From positions 806,001 through 870,000 of the forward strand of contig NC_017585.1 in the NCBI RefSeq assembly GCF_000240165.1: a stretch of DNA of 64,000 nucleotides. Direction: 5' to 3'. Origin of the DNA: Streptantibioticus cattleyicolor NRRL 8057 = DSM 46488 (GTDB lineage: Bacteria; Actinomycetota; Actinomycetes; Streptomycetales; Streptomycetaceae). Shown here in pieces: positions 17,522-25,695 of the stretch (positions are counted from its first letter, which is position 1; every line of letters begins with the position of its first letter). A model generated the notes under the pieces. It was not told the DNA's origin and ran no database searches. It saw only the letters and a program-made list of their open reading frames with translations. The position numbers and the translations under genes were made by a program.

Positions 17522-17744
17522 CTCGTTACCACCCGCAGTTGACACCGACTCGGTCCAGGTCACGGCTGGCCCGGCGGGCTGGGCGCCACTTCGGTGCCAG
17601 TTTCACCGCACCGCCGGGGCGCCTGGTCCGGGGCAGGCAGGTCGCCGCAGGTGACGCAATGAGAATCAGCAAATAGTACAGCCAACGTCACCGTTGGGCG
17701 CCAGGCTCCGGGACCGCCGGAATACCACCGGGCCGCCGAACACG

Positions 17745-17832
17745 GGGCGTTCACGCCACCGGCCACCACCCCCCGCCCCCGGCCCGTCGGACGACGGGAG
17801 CCCGGGGGTGGTGTCCGGTGGCGTGAACGCCC
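17745..17832. repeat. Long inverted repeat, 29-bp arms
   Basis: Arms at 17745-17773 and 17804-17832 match with one mismatch and enclose a 30-base loop that contains its own CCCGTCGG-ACGACGGG hairpin. The outer part reads GGGCGTTCACGCCACCGG. It lies upstream of the TetR gene and downstream of the lytic transglycosylase stop, so it could terminate the latter or be a structured regulatory site. GGGGCGTTCA recurs in the direct repeats at 17931. Confidence 0.75.
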
Positions 17833-17930
17833 GTACCGGAAGGACCCCGCGCCCTGCGTGGTACCGGCGACGCCGTGCCACGCCACCGCCCGCGAGCTGG
17901 TCGCCGACGGCCTCGGCGCCGCCGCGGGGT

Positions 17931-17975
17931 GGGGCGTTCAGCCGTGTCGGCGAGGGGCGTTCAGCCGTGTCGGCG
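17931..17975. repeat. 22-bp direct repeat at a gene end
   Basis: GGGGCGTTCA-GCCGTGTCGGCG occurs at 17931-17952 and again at 17954-17975, one base apart. The second copy contains the stop codon and last codons of the transglycosylase gene, so the 3' end of that gene has been locally duplicated. Confidence 0.8.
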
Positions 17976-18653
17976 CACCACCTGGCCGGCCAGCGACCAG
18001 TACCCGCGCAGGCGGTCCAGGTACGACTGCGCCGCCGGGCCGAGGTGCGCGCCGCGCGCGAACGCCGCCATGTTCCCGGGGCCGGCGTTGTACCCCAGGG
18101 CCAGCAGCTCGTCCCGGGTGTAGGTACCCGACCGCGCGTCCGGCAGATCGCGGGCGAGATCGTGCAGGTACCAGGCCGCGGCCTCGATCGCCAGCGACGG
18201 GTCGTCCGGCAGTTCCTGCCAGCCGCGACCGGCGAAGTCGCGTCCGCGCTTGGTCTCGTCGAACGCCGCCTTGTGCATGTTGGCGATGCCGAACGCCGCG
18301 TCGGGCTTCATCCGCTGCCACGCCCGCTCCCACGCCGGATCGTGCGGCTTGTACGACTCGTTGTACAGGATCGCCATCAGCAGCTGCGGATGGATCCCGG
18401 CCTGGTCGGCGTACTTGACCACCTGCTTGGCGAAGCGCGACGGATCCTGGTTGCCGGCCGCCATGCCGCTGGGCGTGGGGGCCGGGGTGCCCGGGGCCGA
18501 CGCCGACGGGGACGCCGACGCGCCCGTCCGGTCCGCACCCGGCCCGCTTCCGTGGCCGTTCCCGTGGCCGCCCTGCGTCACCGCGCATCCGGCCACGATC
18601 GCCACGCCCGCCACGGCAAGCCACCACCGGGACTTCCGCGTCTGTGCCACCAC
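17961..18653 (-). CDS. Lytic transglycosylase-like (SLT) lipoprotein
   Basis: The protein is about 230 residues. It has a basic N-terminus and a lipobox, VAIVAGC, so it should be exported and lipid-anchored. A Ser/Pro/Gly-rich linker runs from about residue 25 to 65. The C-terminal lysozyme-like domain contains HPQLLMAILYNESY (the glutamate is the expected catalytic residue), DAAFGIANM and LGYNAGPGN, as in SLT/transglycosylase proteins that cut peptidoglycan glycan strands. Two adjacent GTG codons (18653 and 18650) are possible; the second has the better spacing to GGAGG. The gene is followed by direct and inverted repeats. Confidence 0.82.
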   Translation of the reverse strand: MVAQTRKSRWWLAVAGVAIVAGCAVTQGGHGNGHGSGPGADRTGASASPSASAPGTPAPTPSGMAAGNQDPSRFAKQVVKYADQAGIHPQLLMAILYNESYKPHDPAWERAWQRMKPDAAFGIANMHKAAFDETKRGRDFAGRGWQELPDDPSLAIEAAAWYLHDLARDLPDARSGTYTRDELLALGYNAGPGNMAAFARGAHLGPAAQSYLDRLRGYWSLAGQVVRRHG

Positions 18654-18953
18654 GTTCCTCCGCCCGCCTGCCGCCGGCCACGACTCCTTGAAAGATACGG
18701 CGGGGGGCGGGCCGGGGGTGCGGGGCGGTGGTGGATTGTGGCAGAGCCGTCATGGTGCGGGGGCCGACGAGGGGCGGGGGGCCGAGGAGGGGTCGGGGCG
18801 GTCGTGGGGCGGCGGGGGTTCGTGTGCGGCGGCGGGGGGACGTCGGCGGTGGCAGGGGGACGTCGGCGGTGGCGGCAGGCGGGCTCCGCCTGGGGGCGCG
18901 ATTCACCCGTACGTGCGATGCAGAGAAAATCGAACAAGTGATTCAATCTGGAT
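18654..18953. other. G-rich intergenic region with tandem repeat
   Basis: About 300 bp, extremely G-rich on this strand, between divergent genes. The 20-mer GGGGGACGTCGGCGGTGGCA is tandemly duplicated at 18835-18854 and 18855-18874 (last base differs). The AT-richer segment just before 18954 probably holds the promoter of the small gene. No other gene is seen. Confidence 0.5.
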
Positions 18954-19175
18954 GTGAGCACATACGCCTTCCCCGACGACCTGCTGCAAGCCCAGCGTGA
19001 CTGGTACGCCACGTACCGTGCGCTCGCGGCCACCGAACGTCCAGCCGAGACCACCGTCCTGCGCCGTCGGCTCCAACGGCTCTCCGTCCGCATCAGCACC
19101 CATCCCTACTGGGCCGACCTCGGCGGCAGCGCCCCCGCCGCCCGGGTCGCGCTGAAGCAGGCGACATGGGAATGA
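18954..19175 (+). CDS. Small hypothetical protein
   Basis: The 73-residue protein begins VSTYAFPDDLLQAQRDWYAT and is mostly helical and charged, with no membrane helix or signal. Codon third positions are strongly G/C, which supports it being real. Similar short proteins starting with this sequence are, to my knowledge, widespread in streptomycetes without a function. The GTG start at 18954 is the natural beginning. It converges on the hypothetical gene ending at 19217. Confidence 0.65.
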   Translation: MSTYAFPDDLLQAQRDWYATYRALAATERPAETTVLRRRLQRLSVRISTHPYWADLGGSAPAARVALKQATWE

Positions 19176-19216
19176 CCACCGCCCCCGTCGGCCTCCCGCC
19201 GCCTCGCCGTCCTCCG

Positions 19217-19576
19217 TTACGAAATGCCGTACCGGGTCGAGCCGGTCCCGCCCGTGACGAGGTGGGTGGCCGCGTCCGCAGGCGTGATCCGCTGCGGGGG
19301 TCCGCTCCGCCGGGAGTCGTGGCGGGGGCACCTCCGGCATCGGTTGCTCCGCGCCACGTTGGCGGCACCGCAGTTGATGGCGGTCAGCACGGTGGTGCGC
19401 CGCGGCAGCACGCGGGTCAGGAGCAGCTTCCCCGCCGCGCCGGTCGGCGTGGGGCCGACGTTGGCGAGCCGGGGGTTCTCCATCGCCCACAGCAGGTTGT
19501 TGTCGGGGAGGTGATAGGTGTCGTCCCTCACGGCCTGGTCGGCGGGGGAGGGCGTTCCGATGCGGGAGCCCACCAC
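19217..19576 (-). CDS. Hypothetical protein, unrecognised
   Basis: This frame shows almost exclusively G or C in third codon positions over most of its length and fills a gap between two other genes, so I judge it coding. The product would be 119 residues from GTG 19576, 15 bases after the stop of the upstream B3/B4 gene. GTG 19531 (VRDDTYHLPDNNLLWAMENP) is an alternative start. The middle is moderately hydrophobic (GKLLLTRVLPRRTTVLTAIN) and three cysteines occur (INCG, RCRRC). No domain is recognised and no good ribosome site is seen, so translational coupling is possible. Confidence 0.4.
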   Translation of the reverse strand: MVGSRIGTPSPADQAVRDDTYHLPDNNLLWAMENPRLANVGPTPTGAAGKLLLTRVLPRRTTVLTAINCGAANVARSNRCRRCPRHDSRRSGPPQRITPADAATHLVTGGTGSTRYGIS

Positions 19577-19590
19577 GCCTGGCAGCGTCC

Positions 19591-20298
19591 CTAGACGGCG
19601 ACCTGGGGCTGTGCGGGGGCGAGGTACTGGACGGTGGTCGCTTCGGCGTGCGGGGCGAGCAGGGCGCGTAGTTCCTCCGCGGTGGCCTTGACCAGGTGGC
19701 CGTCGCGGGTGGCGTGGAGGGTTTCGAGGATGAAGGCGACGCGGACGGAGTCCTCGGTGACGCGGGTGCGGTGGGCGTCGCGGTGGTTCCAGTGGCGGGT
19801 CAGGACGCCGGTGGCGTCGGCGTAGACGATCTCGCCGGGCTTGGGGTGCTCGACGGTGCCCGGTTCGCCGAGCGGGGTGAAGGACTCGGTGCCGTCCGCG
19901 TGACGGATGTGGACGTCGCCGGTGACCTGGTCCAGGTCGAAGGCGCCGGCGGGCAGGGCGTGGCGGACGGAGACGGCGTTGTAGGAGTCGACGGCCGGGT
20001 TGATACGTGGCAGGGCGCCCTTCTTGGCCAGGCGGCGGCCGAGGGCGTCGACGCTGGGGCGAACGCGGCGCGGGTTGGTGCCGAAGGAACGGTAGGCGGT
20101 GTGCCACGCCGCGATACGGGGGTCACTCTCGTCGGCGGGCTGCCAGGCGCCGTCGGCGAGTTGCCGCTCCAACTCCGCCACGGCGGTGTCGGTCTCCGGC
20201 CAGGGCTGGTGGCCGCGCAGGCCGGTCGCGGTGACCAGGGCGATGAGGGTGCCTGGGAAGGCGTCGGCGACGGCGGGGGAGAGGTGGAAGGAGGCCAT
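19591..20298 (-). CDS. B3/B4 tRNA-binding domain protein
   Basis: The 235-residue protein consists of a B3/B4 domain, the fold found in the beta subunit of phenylalanyl-tRNA synthetase and in free-standing proteins thought to act on mischarged tRNA. Typical stretches are YRSFGTNPRRVRPSVDALGR (about residues 69-88), LPRINPAVDSYNAVSVRHAL (about 95-114) and AFDLDQVTGDVHIRHADGTE. The N- and C-terminal synthetase domains are absent. ATG 20298 is used. A possible small gene follows directly downstream on the same strand. A role in tRNA editing is family inference. Confidence 0.85.
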   Translation of the reverse strand: MASFHLSPAVADAFPGTLIALVTATGLRGHQPWPETDTAVAELERQLADGAWQPADESDPRIAAWHTAYRSFGTNPRRVRPSVDALGRRLAKKGALPRINPAVDSYNAVSVRHALPAGAFDLDQVTGDVHIRHADGTESFTPLGEPGTVEHPKPGEIVYADATGVLTRHWNHRDAHRTRVTEDSVRVAFILETLHATRDGHLVKATAEELRALLAPHAEATTVQYLAPAQPQVAV

Positions 20299-20423
20299 GG
20301 GGAGGGAGCCCTTCGTGGTGCGGGTGGGTCGAGGGGGGCCGGTCGGGGGCGCGCTGCCCTGGTGAGGCTGCCGGAGACGGCGGTGCGAGAGCTATGGGCT
20401 CGCGGTCGCCTGGGACCAGCGGT

Positions 20424-21260
20424 TCAGGTAAGGGCGAGGAGGCTGACGGCGACGGCGGCGGTGCCGAGTCCGACGAGTTGGCCGCGGTGGATGCGCTCGG
20501 CGAGCACGCCGCGGGCGAGCAGGACGGTGCCGGCCGGGTAGAGGGCGGTGATCAGGGCGACCACGGTGAGGTCTCCGCTGCGGGCGGCGAGCAGGAAGAG
20601 CAGGTTCGCCAGCGAGTCCAGCACACCCGCGGTCGCCGAGATCGCATACGCGGGTTTCTCGGAGCCGAGCCTGCGACGCATGATCCCGGCTGCCGTCAAG
20701 GTCACGGCCGAGGAGACCGCCCGGCCGATGATGAGAGGGGCCACGCCGCTGTCGGTGGGCGCCTGGTGCAGGAAGATCAGTTGAAGGGCGATGGCGGCGC
20801 CCGCCCCGAAGGCCAGCAGCAGCGCGGTCCGCGAGGGACGCGCCGACCCCGCCCCGTGCCCGGCGCTGACCAGTACCACCGCCGCCAGCGCCAACGGCAG
20901 ACCCACCAGCCCGGCCGCCGTCAGCCGCTCGCCCTGGAGCAGCCCCACGCCCACGGGAAGCGCGGCGGACACCAGCGCGGTCACCGGCGACAGCACGTTC
21001 ATCGGGCCGATCGCCAGCGTCCTGTACAGCAACGCGAACGCGGCGGCCGACGCGACCCCCGACGCGGCACCCCAGCCGAGAGCCGCCGGGCCGAACGAGG
21101 CGCCGAGCACGGGCCACAGCACCAGTTCGACCCCGAGAGAGGCCGGGGCGGCGACCATCACGGTCCGCAGCACGTGAGCCTTACGGGCACCGAGGCCCCC
21201 CAGGAAGTCGGCGCATCCGTAGGCGAGTGAGCTGCCCAGGGCCAGGAGCAGAGCGAGCAC
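20424..21260 (-). CDS. EamA/DMT-superfamily transporter
   Basis: The 278-residue membrane protein has about ten hydrophobic segments in two homologous halves, the pattern of EamA (DMT) exporters. Examples are LALLLALGSSLAYGCADFLG at the start, VTALVSAALPVGVGLLQGERL, and GDLTVVALITALYPAGTVLL near the end. GTG 21260 has AAGGG upstream at a good distance. The gene is divergent from an XRE-cupin regulator at 21378, a common pairing for metabolite efflux under ligand control. The substrate (amino acid, sugar or other metabolite) is unknown. Confidence 0.87.
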   Translation of the reverse strand: MLALLLALGSSLAYGCADFLGGLGARKAHVLRTVMVAAPASLGVELVLWPVLGASFGPAALGWGAASGVASAAAFALLYRTLAIGPMNVLSPVTALVSAALPVGVGLLQGERLTAAGLVGLPLALAAVVLVSAGHGAGSARPSRTALLLAFGAGAAIALQLIFLHQAPTDSGVAPLIIGRAVSSAVTLTAAGIMRRRLGSEKPAYAISATAGVLDSLANLLFLLAARSGDLTVVALITALYPAGTVLLARGVLAERIHRGQLVGLGTAAVAVSLLALT

Positions 21261-21276
21261 GGCACATCCCTTACCA

Positions 21277-21294
21277 TTCAGTGGAACGACTGAA
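21277..21294. promoter_or_regulatory. Palindromic operator candidate
   Basis: TTCAGT and ACTGAA form perfect 6-bp arms with a 6-bp spacer, 17 bp upstream of the transporter start and in the shared promoter with the XRE-cupin gene. It is a good candidate binding site for that regulator. Confidence 0.5.
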
Positions 21295-21377
21295 CCGTAC
21301 AACGGATCGACCGGAAGTTGTCAATCGAACGACCGGGCGGTGCAATGAAGTGGTCCACTGGTGAGGATGGTGATCGG

Positions 21378-21962
21378 ATGGCCGAGACAGAGGCGGCCCT
21401 ACGGACGCTCGCGCACAACGTCCGGGCGGCCCGTACCCGGGCGGGCCTGTCCCTGGACGAACTCGGCCGCCGCGCCAAGGTCAGCAAGGGCGCCCTGGTC
21501 GCACTGGAGAAAGCGCAGGGCAACCCCAACTTCGCCACGCTCGTCCGGCTGGCCGACACCCTCGGCATCTCGGTCTCCGCCCTGCTCGAAGGGGCGCCCG
21601 AGGGCCGGGTCCGCGTCGTGAGCGCCGACACGGTCGCTCCGCTGTGGGCCGGGGAACAGGGCGGTGAGGCCCGTCTCATGCTGACCACCTCGGGCCCGGC
21701 CCCCGTCGAGGTCTGGCGCTGGCGCCTGGAGCCCGGCGAGGAATACCCCAGCCACCCCCACCAGGCCGGAGTCGTGGAAACCGTCAGCGTCACCGCCGGC
21801 CGCATGACCCTCGTCGTGGACGGCACCGAGTACCCCCTCGACGCCGGACAGACCGCCACGTTCGACGCCGACGCCCCGCACACCTACCGCGGCGCCGGCA
21901 CCGCCACCTGCCACCTGATCATGACCGTCCACCTGCCGCCCGGCCCCGCCCCCGCCTCCTGA
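21378..21962 (+). CDS. XRE-cupin transcriptional regulator
   Basis: The 194-residue protein joins an N-terminal Cro/CI helix-turn-helix (AGLSLDELGRRAKVSKGALV, then LEKAQGNPNFATLVRLADTL, about residues 22-62) to a C-terminal cupin sensor domain. The cupin contains EEYPSHPHQAGVVETVSV, MTLVVDGTEYPLDAGQTATF and DAPHTYRGAG. Such proteins usually repress a neighbouring transporter or catabolic gene until the cupin binds its ligand. ATG 21378 begins the conserved sequence. The divergent EamA gene and the palindrome between them are the obvious targets. Confidence 0.9.
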   Translation: MAETEAALRTLAHNVRAARTRAGLSLDELGRRAKVSKGALVALEKAQGNPNFATLVRLADTLGISVSALLEGAPEGRVRVVSADTVAPLWAGEQGGEARLMLTTSGPAPVEVWRWRLEPGEEYPSHPHQAGVVETVSVTAGRMTLVVDGTEYPLDAGQTATFDADAPHTYRGAGTATCHLIMTVHLPPGPAPAS

Positions 21963-22228
21963 CCGCCGCCGAGCCCGTGTCGTGCCCGGTGTCCGGGGAC
22001 GCGGCCCGGGCCCGTTCGGTCAGCACGCTCGTCGGCCCTGGGTCCGGTCCTCCTCGGTGCCCATGCCGGGGGGCTCGGGCGGTCTTGGCGGCGGGCCGCC
22101 CGTCTGCTGTTGGGCGTGAACGTCCGGTACCTTCGCCCTCCATCGGGCTCGACCCTCCCCGACCCTGACGCGGAACCCGTCCTCCGCACGCCCCTCGCCC
22201 CCGCCATGCCCCGCACCGGCTCCGTTCC

Positions 22229-22777
22229 TCACGACGCCGGGGCCACCTCCGCACGGCACACCGGGCACCGTTCCCTGCCGTCCCACTGATCCCAGCCGAA
22301 ATCCCCCGGCGACAACGGCTGTCCCTCCAACTCCGTACGCACCGCCGCGCGATACGCCCACACCGCGCGCAAATAGGGGTGGTACACCTCGTGAAAGGCG
22401 GCCGAATCCTTCCCGGCCCCCGCCGCGACCACGCTGCGCAGCGCCCGCAACCCCTCGTACATGGCCTGCCCCGCACCGGCGACACTCGTCGACGCGTCGA
22501 TGAACAACCTCTCGCGCACCTCGTAGATCGCCGCGTCGGACAAGGCCGCGCGCGTCGCCGCCTCCAAGTCCGCCTCGGCCTCCGGCGCTTGGGCTATCTC
22601 CCGCAACCTGGTGTGGCACAACCCCGCGGCCGTGATGAACTCGATGTACACCGCCCGCCGCCGTGTCTCCAGCCCGCGTTCGTCGTCATGACGATTGCGC
22701 AACCGGTCCGCCAACACCGTGCCGGACATCGCGACGACGCCGCCACTCACCGTCGCCACGAGGGTCCCCCAGTCCAC
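22229..22777 (-). CDS. Hypothetical protein with N-terminal membrane helix
   Basis: The 182-residue product begins with a membrane-type segment (LVATVSGGVVAMSGTVLADRL), then a helical cytoplasmic region (NRHDDERGLETRRRAVYIEF and on), and ends with a short CPVC pair in RERCPVCRAEVAPAS. The C-terminal cysteine pair alone is too little to call a zinc ribbon. The pattern of a single anchor followed by long helices resembles uncharacterised streptomycete proteins, and I do not recognise a domain. The start is GTG 22777. It stands between an XRE-cupin gene and a palindromic element. Confidence 0.7.
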   Translation of the reverse strand: MDWGTLVATVSGGVVAMSGTVLADRLRNRHDDERGLETRRRAVYIEFITAAGLCHTRLREIAQAPEAEADLEAATRAALSDAAIYEVRERLFIDASTSVAGAGQAMYEGLRALRSVVAAGAGKDSAAFHEVYHPYLRAVWAYRAAVRTELEGQPLSPGDFGWDQWDGRERCPVCRAEVAPAS

Positions 22778-22856
22778 GCCCGCCTCCCGTCACGCTCACC
22801 ACGCAGCCGTGGCCGAGCCTACTGGCCGTGCCCGACGACCCGTTCCGTTCCGCCCA

Positions 22857-22875
22857 CCCATAACCCGGTTATGGG
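22857..22875. repeat. Palindromic element CCCATAACC-C-GGTTATGGG
   Basis: Perfect 9-bp arms around a central C, the most symmetrical copy of the element seen at 1519, 1578, 5408 and 5434. It lies in the short gap between two minus-strand genes, upstream of the GTG at 22777. Confidence 0.75.
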
Positions 22876-22949
22876 CCACCCGGCCGGTTTTCCGGCGGGG
22901 CGACTCCCGCGAGACGCCGCCGAAGCCCATGCGCCGTACCGGCCCACAC

Positions 22950-23912
22950 TCACAGCAGCACCACGCACCCCCGTTGCCGCAACGCCTGGATCCAGGGCGG
23001 CAGTTGGTCGAGCTTCGTCCACCGGAGGTCGAGTTTCTCCAGGGAGGGGAGCGTGGCGAGGGTGTCCGGGAGGTGGCGGAGGTGGGTGGCGCGGAGGTCG
23101 AGGTGGCGGAGGCGGTGGAGGGTGCCGAGGGTGTCGGGGAGGTGGCGGAGGGGGTTGTTGCGGAGGTCGAGGTGGCGGAGGTCGTGCAGGTCGCCGAGGG
23201 TGTGAGGGAGGACGGTGAGGTGGTTGTCGGCGAGGTGGAGTTCGCGGAGGCGGGTGAGGCGGCCGAGGGTGGAGGGGAGGGTGGCGAGGTGGTTGTCGTA
23301 GAGCCGGAGTTCGCGGAGGGCGGCCATGTCGCCGAGGGTGTCGGGAAGGGTGGTGAGGTGGTTGTGGGTGAGGTTGAGGTAGTCGAGCCCGGTGAGGCGG
23401 CCCAGGGAGGCGGGGACGGAGGTGAAGCCGTTGTCGCTGAGGTAGAGGTAGTCGGTGAGGTTGGGTAGGTCGCCGAGGGCGTCGGGGATGTGGTGCAGCC
23501 GGTTGTGGCCGAGGTCGAGCATCCGTAGGTCGGTGAGGTCGCCGAGGCGTGGGGGGAGGGCGGTGAGGAGGTTTTCGGCGAGGTTGAGCGAGCGGAGGGT
23601 GGTCAGGCGGCAGAGGGAGTCGGGAACGCGGGTGAGGCGGTTGCCGCCGAGGCTGAGGTGACGGAGGGCGGGGGCGTCGCCCAAGGCGTCGGGTACGTGG
23701 GTGAGTTGGTTGGCGTAGAGCGAGAGGGTTGCCAGCGCGGGGAGGGCGGCGACCTCGGCGGGGAGATGGGGGAGCGCGTTGCCGTCGAGGTCGATGCGGC
23801 GCAGTGCGGTCATCCGGGCGAGGCCGGTGGGCCAACGGGTGAGTCCGGCCCGGGGGCGGACGAGGTCCCGGGTCTCGGTGGCGTTCGGGGCGGCCCGGGG
23901 GACATCGCTCAT
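22950..23912 (-). CDS. Leucine-rich repeat protein
   Basis: The 320-residue protein is built almost wholly of 23-residue leucine-rich repeats of the form LPxxLGxLxxLRxLxLxxNxL. I count about eleven from roughly residue 36 to 300. A short non-repeat N-terminus precedes them and the C-terminus is hydrophobic (QRGCVVLL). There is no signal peptide or membrane helix, so a cytoplasmic interaction scaffold is most likely. No enzymatic domain is attached, unlike many bacterial LRR effectors or kinases. ATG 23912 is used. Function and partner are unknown. Confidence 0.85.
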   Translation of the reverse strand: MSDVPRAAPNATETRDLVRPRAGLTRWPTGLARMTALRRIDLDGNALPHLPAEVAALPALATLSLYANQLTHVPDALGDAPALRHLSLGGNRLTRVPDSLCRLTTLRSLNLAENLLTALPPRLGDLTDLRMLDLGHNRLHHIPDALGDLPNLTDYLYLSDNGFTSVPASLGRLTGLDYLNLTHNHLTTLPDTLGDMAALRELRLYDNHLATLPSTLGRLTRLRELHLADNHLTVLPHTLGDLHDLRHLDLRNNPLRHLPDTLGTLHRLRHLDLRATHLRHLPDTLATLPSLEKLDLRWTKLDQLPPWIQALRQRGCVVLL

Positions 23913-24006
23913 GCGCCGGACCTTACCGGCCGGGCCGGTTCGTAGGGTGAGGTGTGGGCAGCAGGGCCGGGCGTGTGACGTGCTCGTGGTGGTGTCGGGG
24001 ACGAAG

Positions 24007-24032
24007 GGCCCCGAGGCGTATTCCTCGGGGCC
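24007..24032 (-). terminator. Hairpin downstream of the SGNH hydrolase gene
   Basis: GGCCCCGAGG and CCTCGGGGCC form a perfect 10-bp stem with a 6-base loop, 32 bp beyond the stop of the hydrolase gene at 24064. No T-tract follows, which is normal for high-GC actinobacterial terminators. Confidence 0.6.
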
Positions 24033-24063
24033 GGGAGCGGGGCCGTTACGTGGGCAGGTCAGG

Positions 24064-25695
24064 TCACCCGTGCAGGTACACGATGCCCAGCTTCGTCAGT
24101 TGCCACAGTTGTCCGGCCGCGCCGGTGTCGGGCTGGAGGACGGTGACGGGGTTGCCGGAGGGGTCGGTGGTGGAGCCGGTGCCGAGGGTGGCGACCATGG
24201 CGGGGTCCTGGGAGTCGGCGAGTTTGTAGTGGCCGTCTCCGGCGGGTTGGAGGAGCCAGTGTTGGTTGGCGCCGCCGTCGCAGGACCATTGTTCGAGGGG
24301 GGTGTCGGCGGTGGTGGCGCCGCCCTTGGCGTCCAGGCACATGGCGCGGTTGCCGCTGACGTCGAGTTCGTAGGTGCCGCCGGGTTTGGCCTCCAGGACG
24401 AAGGACTGGTTGAGGCCGCCGTCGGCGGGATAGGTGATGGCGGGGCGGCCGTTGGTGCTGTCGCCGTAGGAGCCGCCGCCGGAGAGGTCGAGCACCTGGC
24501 CGGTGGCCTGGTTGGTCAGTTGGTACCAGGCGCCGTCCTCGGGGACGTCCTGGAACGGCTGGCCGGGGGTGAGGGGTTCGATGGTGGTGCCGTCGGCCTG
24601 GTCGAGGGTGCAGTAGGCCTCGCGTTGGTCGGGACGGGCGTAGAACTGGCCGAGGCAGGCGCCTTCGCCCTGGTAGCCGGCGACCCGTAGGTGGAAGGAC
24701 TGCCGGATCTCGTTCTCGCACAGGTCGAGGATGCCGATGGAGTAGTCGCAGCCGTTGCGGGTCTTCTCGCCCAGGTCGATGACGTCGCCGTTGGTGTATT
24801 CGTACGGCGAGGTGGTCATCTCGGCGCAGACCTCGTGGCCGTAGGAGACCCGGCGCTGGTCGAGGAAGCGGACGCCGGGGATCGCCTCGGCCGCCGTGCG
24901 CAGGGTGTCGTCGAGCTGTCCGACCACCCAGTTGTGGCCCCAGGCAAGGTCTTCGGGGAACGCGGGACAGCCGTTCGCCACCTTGCCGGCGTAGGTGTTG
25001 GTGCGGATGTCCGGGGTGATGGGGGTGAAGTAGGACTGGAGCACGAGTTGGTAGTCGCCGTCGGCGTAACCGGCGGTGCGCATGGTCTGCCGTACGTCGG
25101 TGAGCGCCGCCTCGACCTTGGGCAGGACGGCCTTGGCGCGGGCGGTGATGGCGGCGCTGCCGATGGTGTCGCGGCACCCTTGGGACTTGGGCACCGGGAA
25201 GTACTGGCCCAGGCAGGTCTCCATGATGCCGCTGAAGTCGAAGTCGTCGTTGGCGCCGATGGTGACGACGACCATCTTGACCTGGTACTGGGCCGCGGTG
25301 GCGGCGAGTTGGGCGTCCTGCTTGGGCTCGCCGAAGTCGCCGCTGCCGGTGCCGGTGGTACGGGCGAGCGCCGGATCGCTGACCAGGTCGCCGGTCTGGG
25401 CGCCGGAGCAGGCCAGGTCGACGCCGGTGACGCCGGGGAGTCCGGTGTCGAAGATCTCGGACCGGGGGTGGCGGTGGCAGTAGTCGGCCGGACCGTCGGT
25501 GCCGGCCACGTAGCCGTCGTTGGTGTCGGTGCCGGCGCCTTCGCCGGATATCGCGCTGTCGCCGAGGGCCACGATGGCCGGGGTCCGGGCGGCGGCGGAG
25601 GTGGCGGCGGTCGCCGGTGAGGCGGTGAGGGCGAATGCCGCGGTGAGGCACGCCGCGCCGAGCGCGACGGCGGTCGACAATGCTGATCTGGGCAC
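24064..25695 (-). CDS. Secreted SGNH hydrolase with ricin-B-type lectin domain
   Basis: The 543-residue protein has a Sec-type signal peptide (STAVALGAACLTAAFALTAS, ending near ATA). The SGNH/GDSL hydrolase domain shows the nucleophile block IVALGDSAISGEGAG (about residues 40-54) and a GAND block (VVTIGANDDFDFSG). The C-terminal 150 residues resemble a ricin-B beta-trefoil with QxW-like repeats (NQSFVLEA, NQHWLLQP, GQLWQLT), so binding to a polysaccharide is likely. The start is GTG 25695, with AGGAG upstream. An esterase or lipase acting on polymer-bound acyl groups is inference. The gene is monocistronic. Confidence 0.87.
   Translation of the reverse strand: MPRSALSTAVALGAACLTAAFALTASPATAATSAAARTPAIVALGDSAISGEGAGTDTNDGYVAGTDGPADYCHRHPRSEIFDTGLPGVTGVDLACSGAQTGDLVSDPALARTTGTGSGDFGEPKQDAQLAATAAQYQVKMVVVTIGANDDFDFSGIMETCLGQYFPVPKSQGCRDTIGSAAITARAKAVLPKVEAALTDVRQTMRTAGYADGDYQLVLQSYFTPITPDIRTNTYAGKVANGCPAFPEDLAWGHNWVVGQLDDTLRTAAEAIPGVRFLDQRRVSYGHEVCAEMTTSPYEYTNGDVIDLGEKTRNGCDYSIGILDLCENEIRQSFHLRVAGYQGEGACLGQFYARPDQREAYCTLDQADGTTIEPLTPGQPFQDVPEDGAWYQLTNQATGQVLDLSGGGSYGDSTNGRPAITYPADGGLNQSFVLEAKPGGTYELDVSGNRAMCLDAKGGATTADTPLEQWSCDGGANQHWLLQPAGDGHYKLADSQDPAMVATLGTGSTTDPSGNPVTVLQPDTGAAGQLWQLTKLGIVYLHG

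Noticed and set aside
18835-18874. Tandem 20-mers considered as iterons or a CRISPR fragment
   Set aside because: Only two adjacent copies in a generally G-rich spacer, with no replication or cas genes.
22819-23835. Long Pro/Arg-rich minus-strand frame over the leucine-rich-repeat gene
   Set aside because: It is a shifted frame of the repeat DNA; the LRR frame has the recognisable protein.
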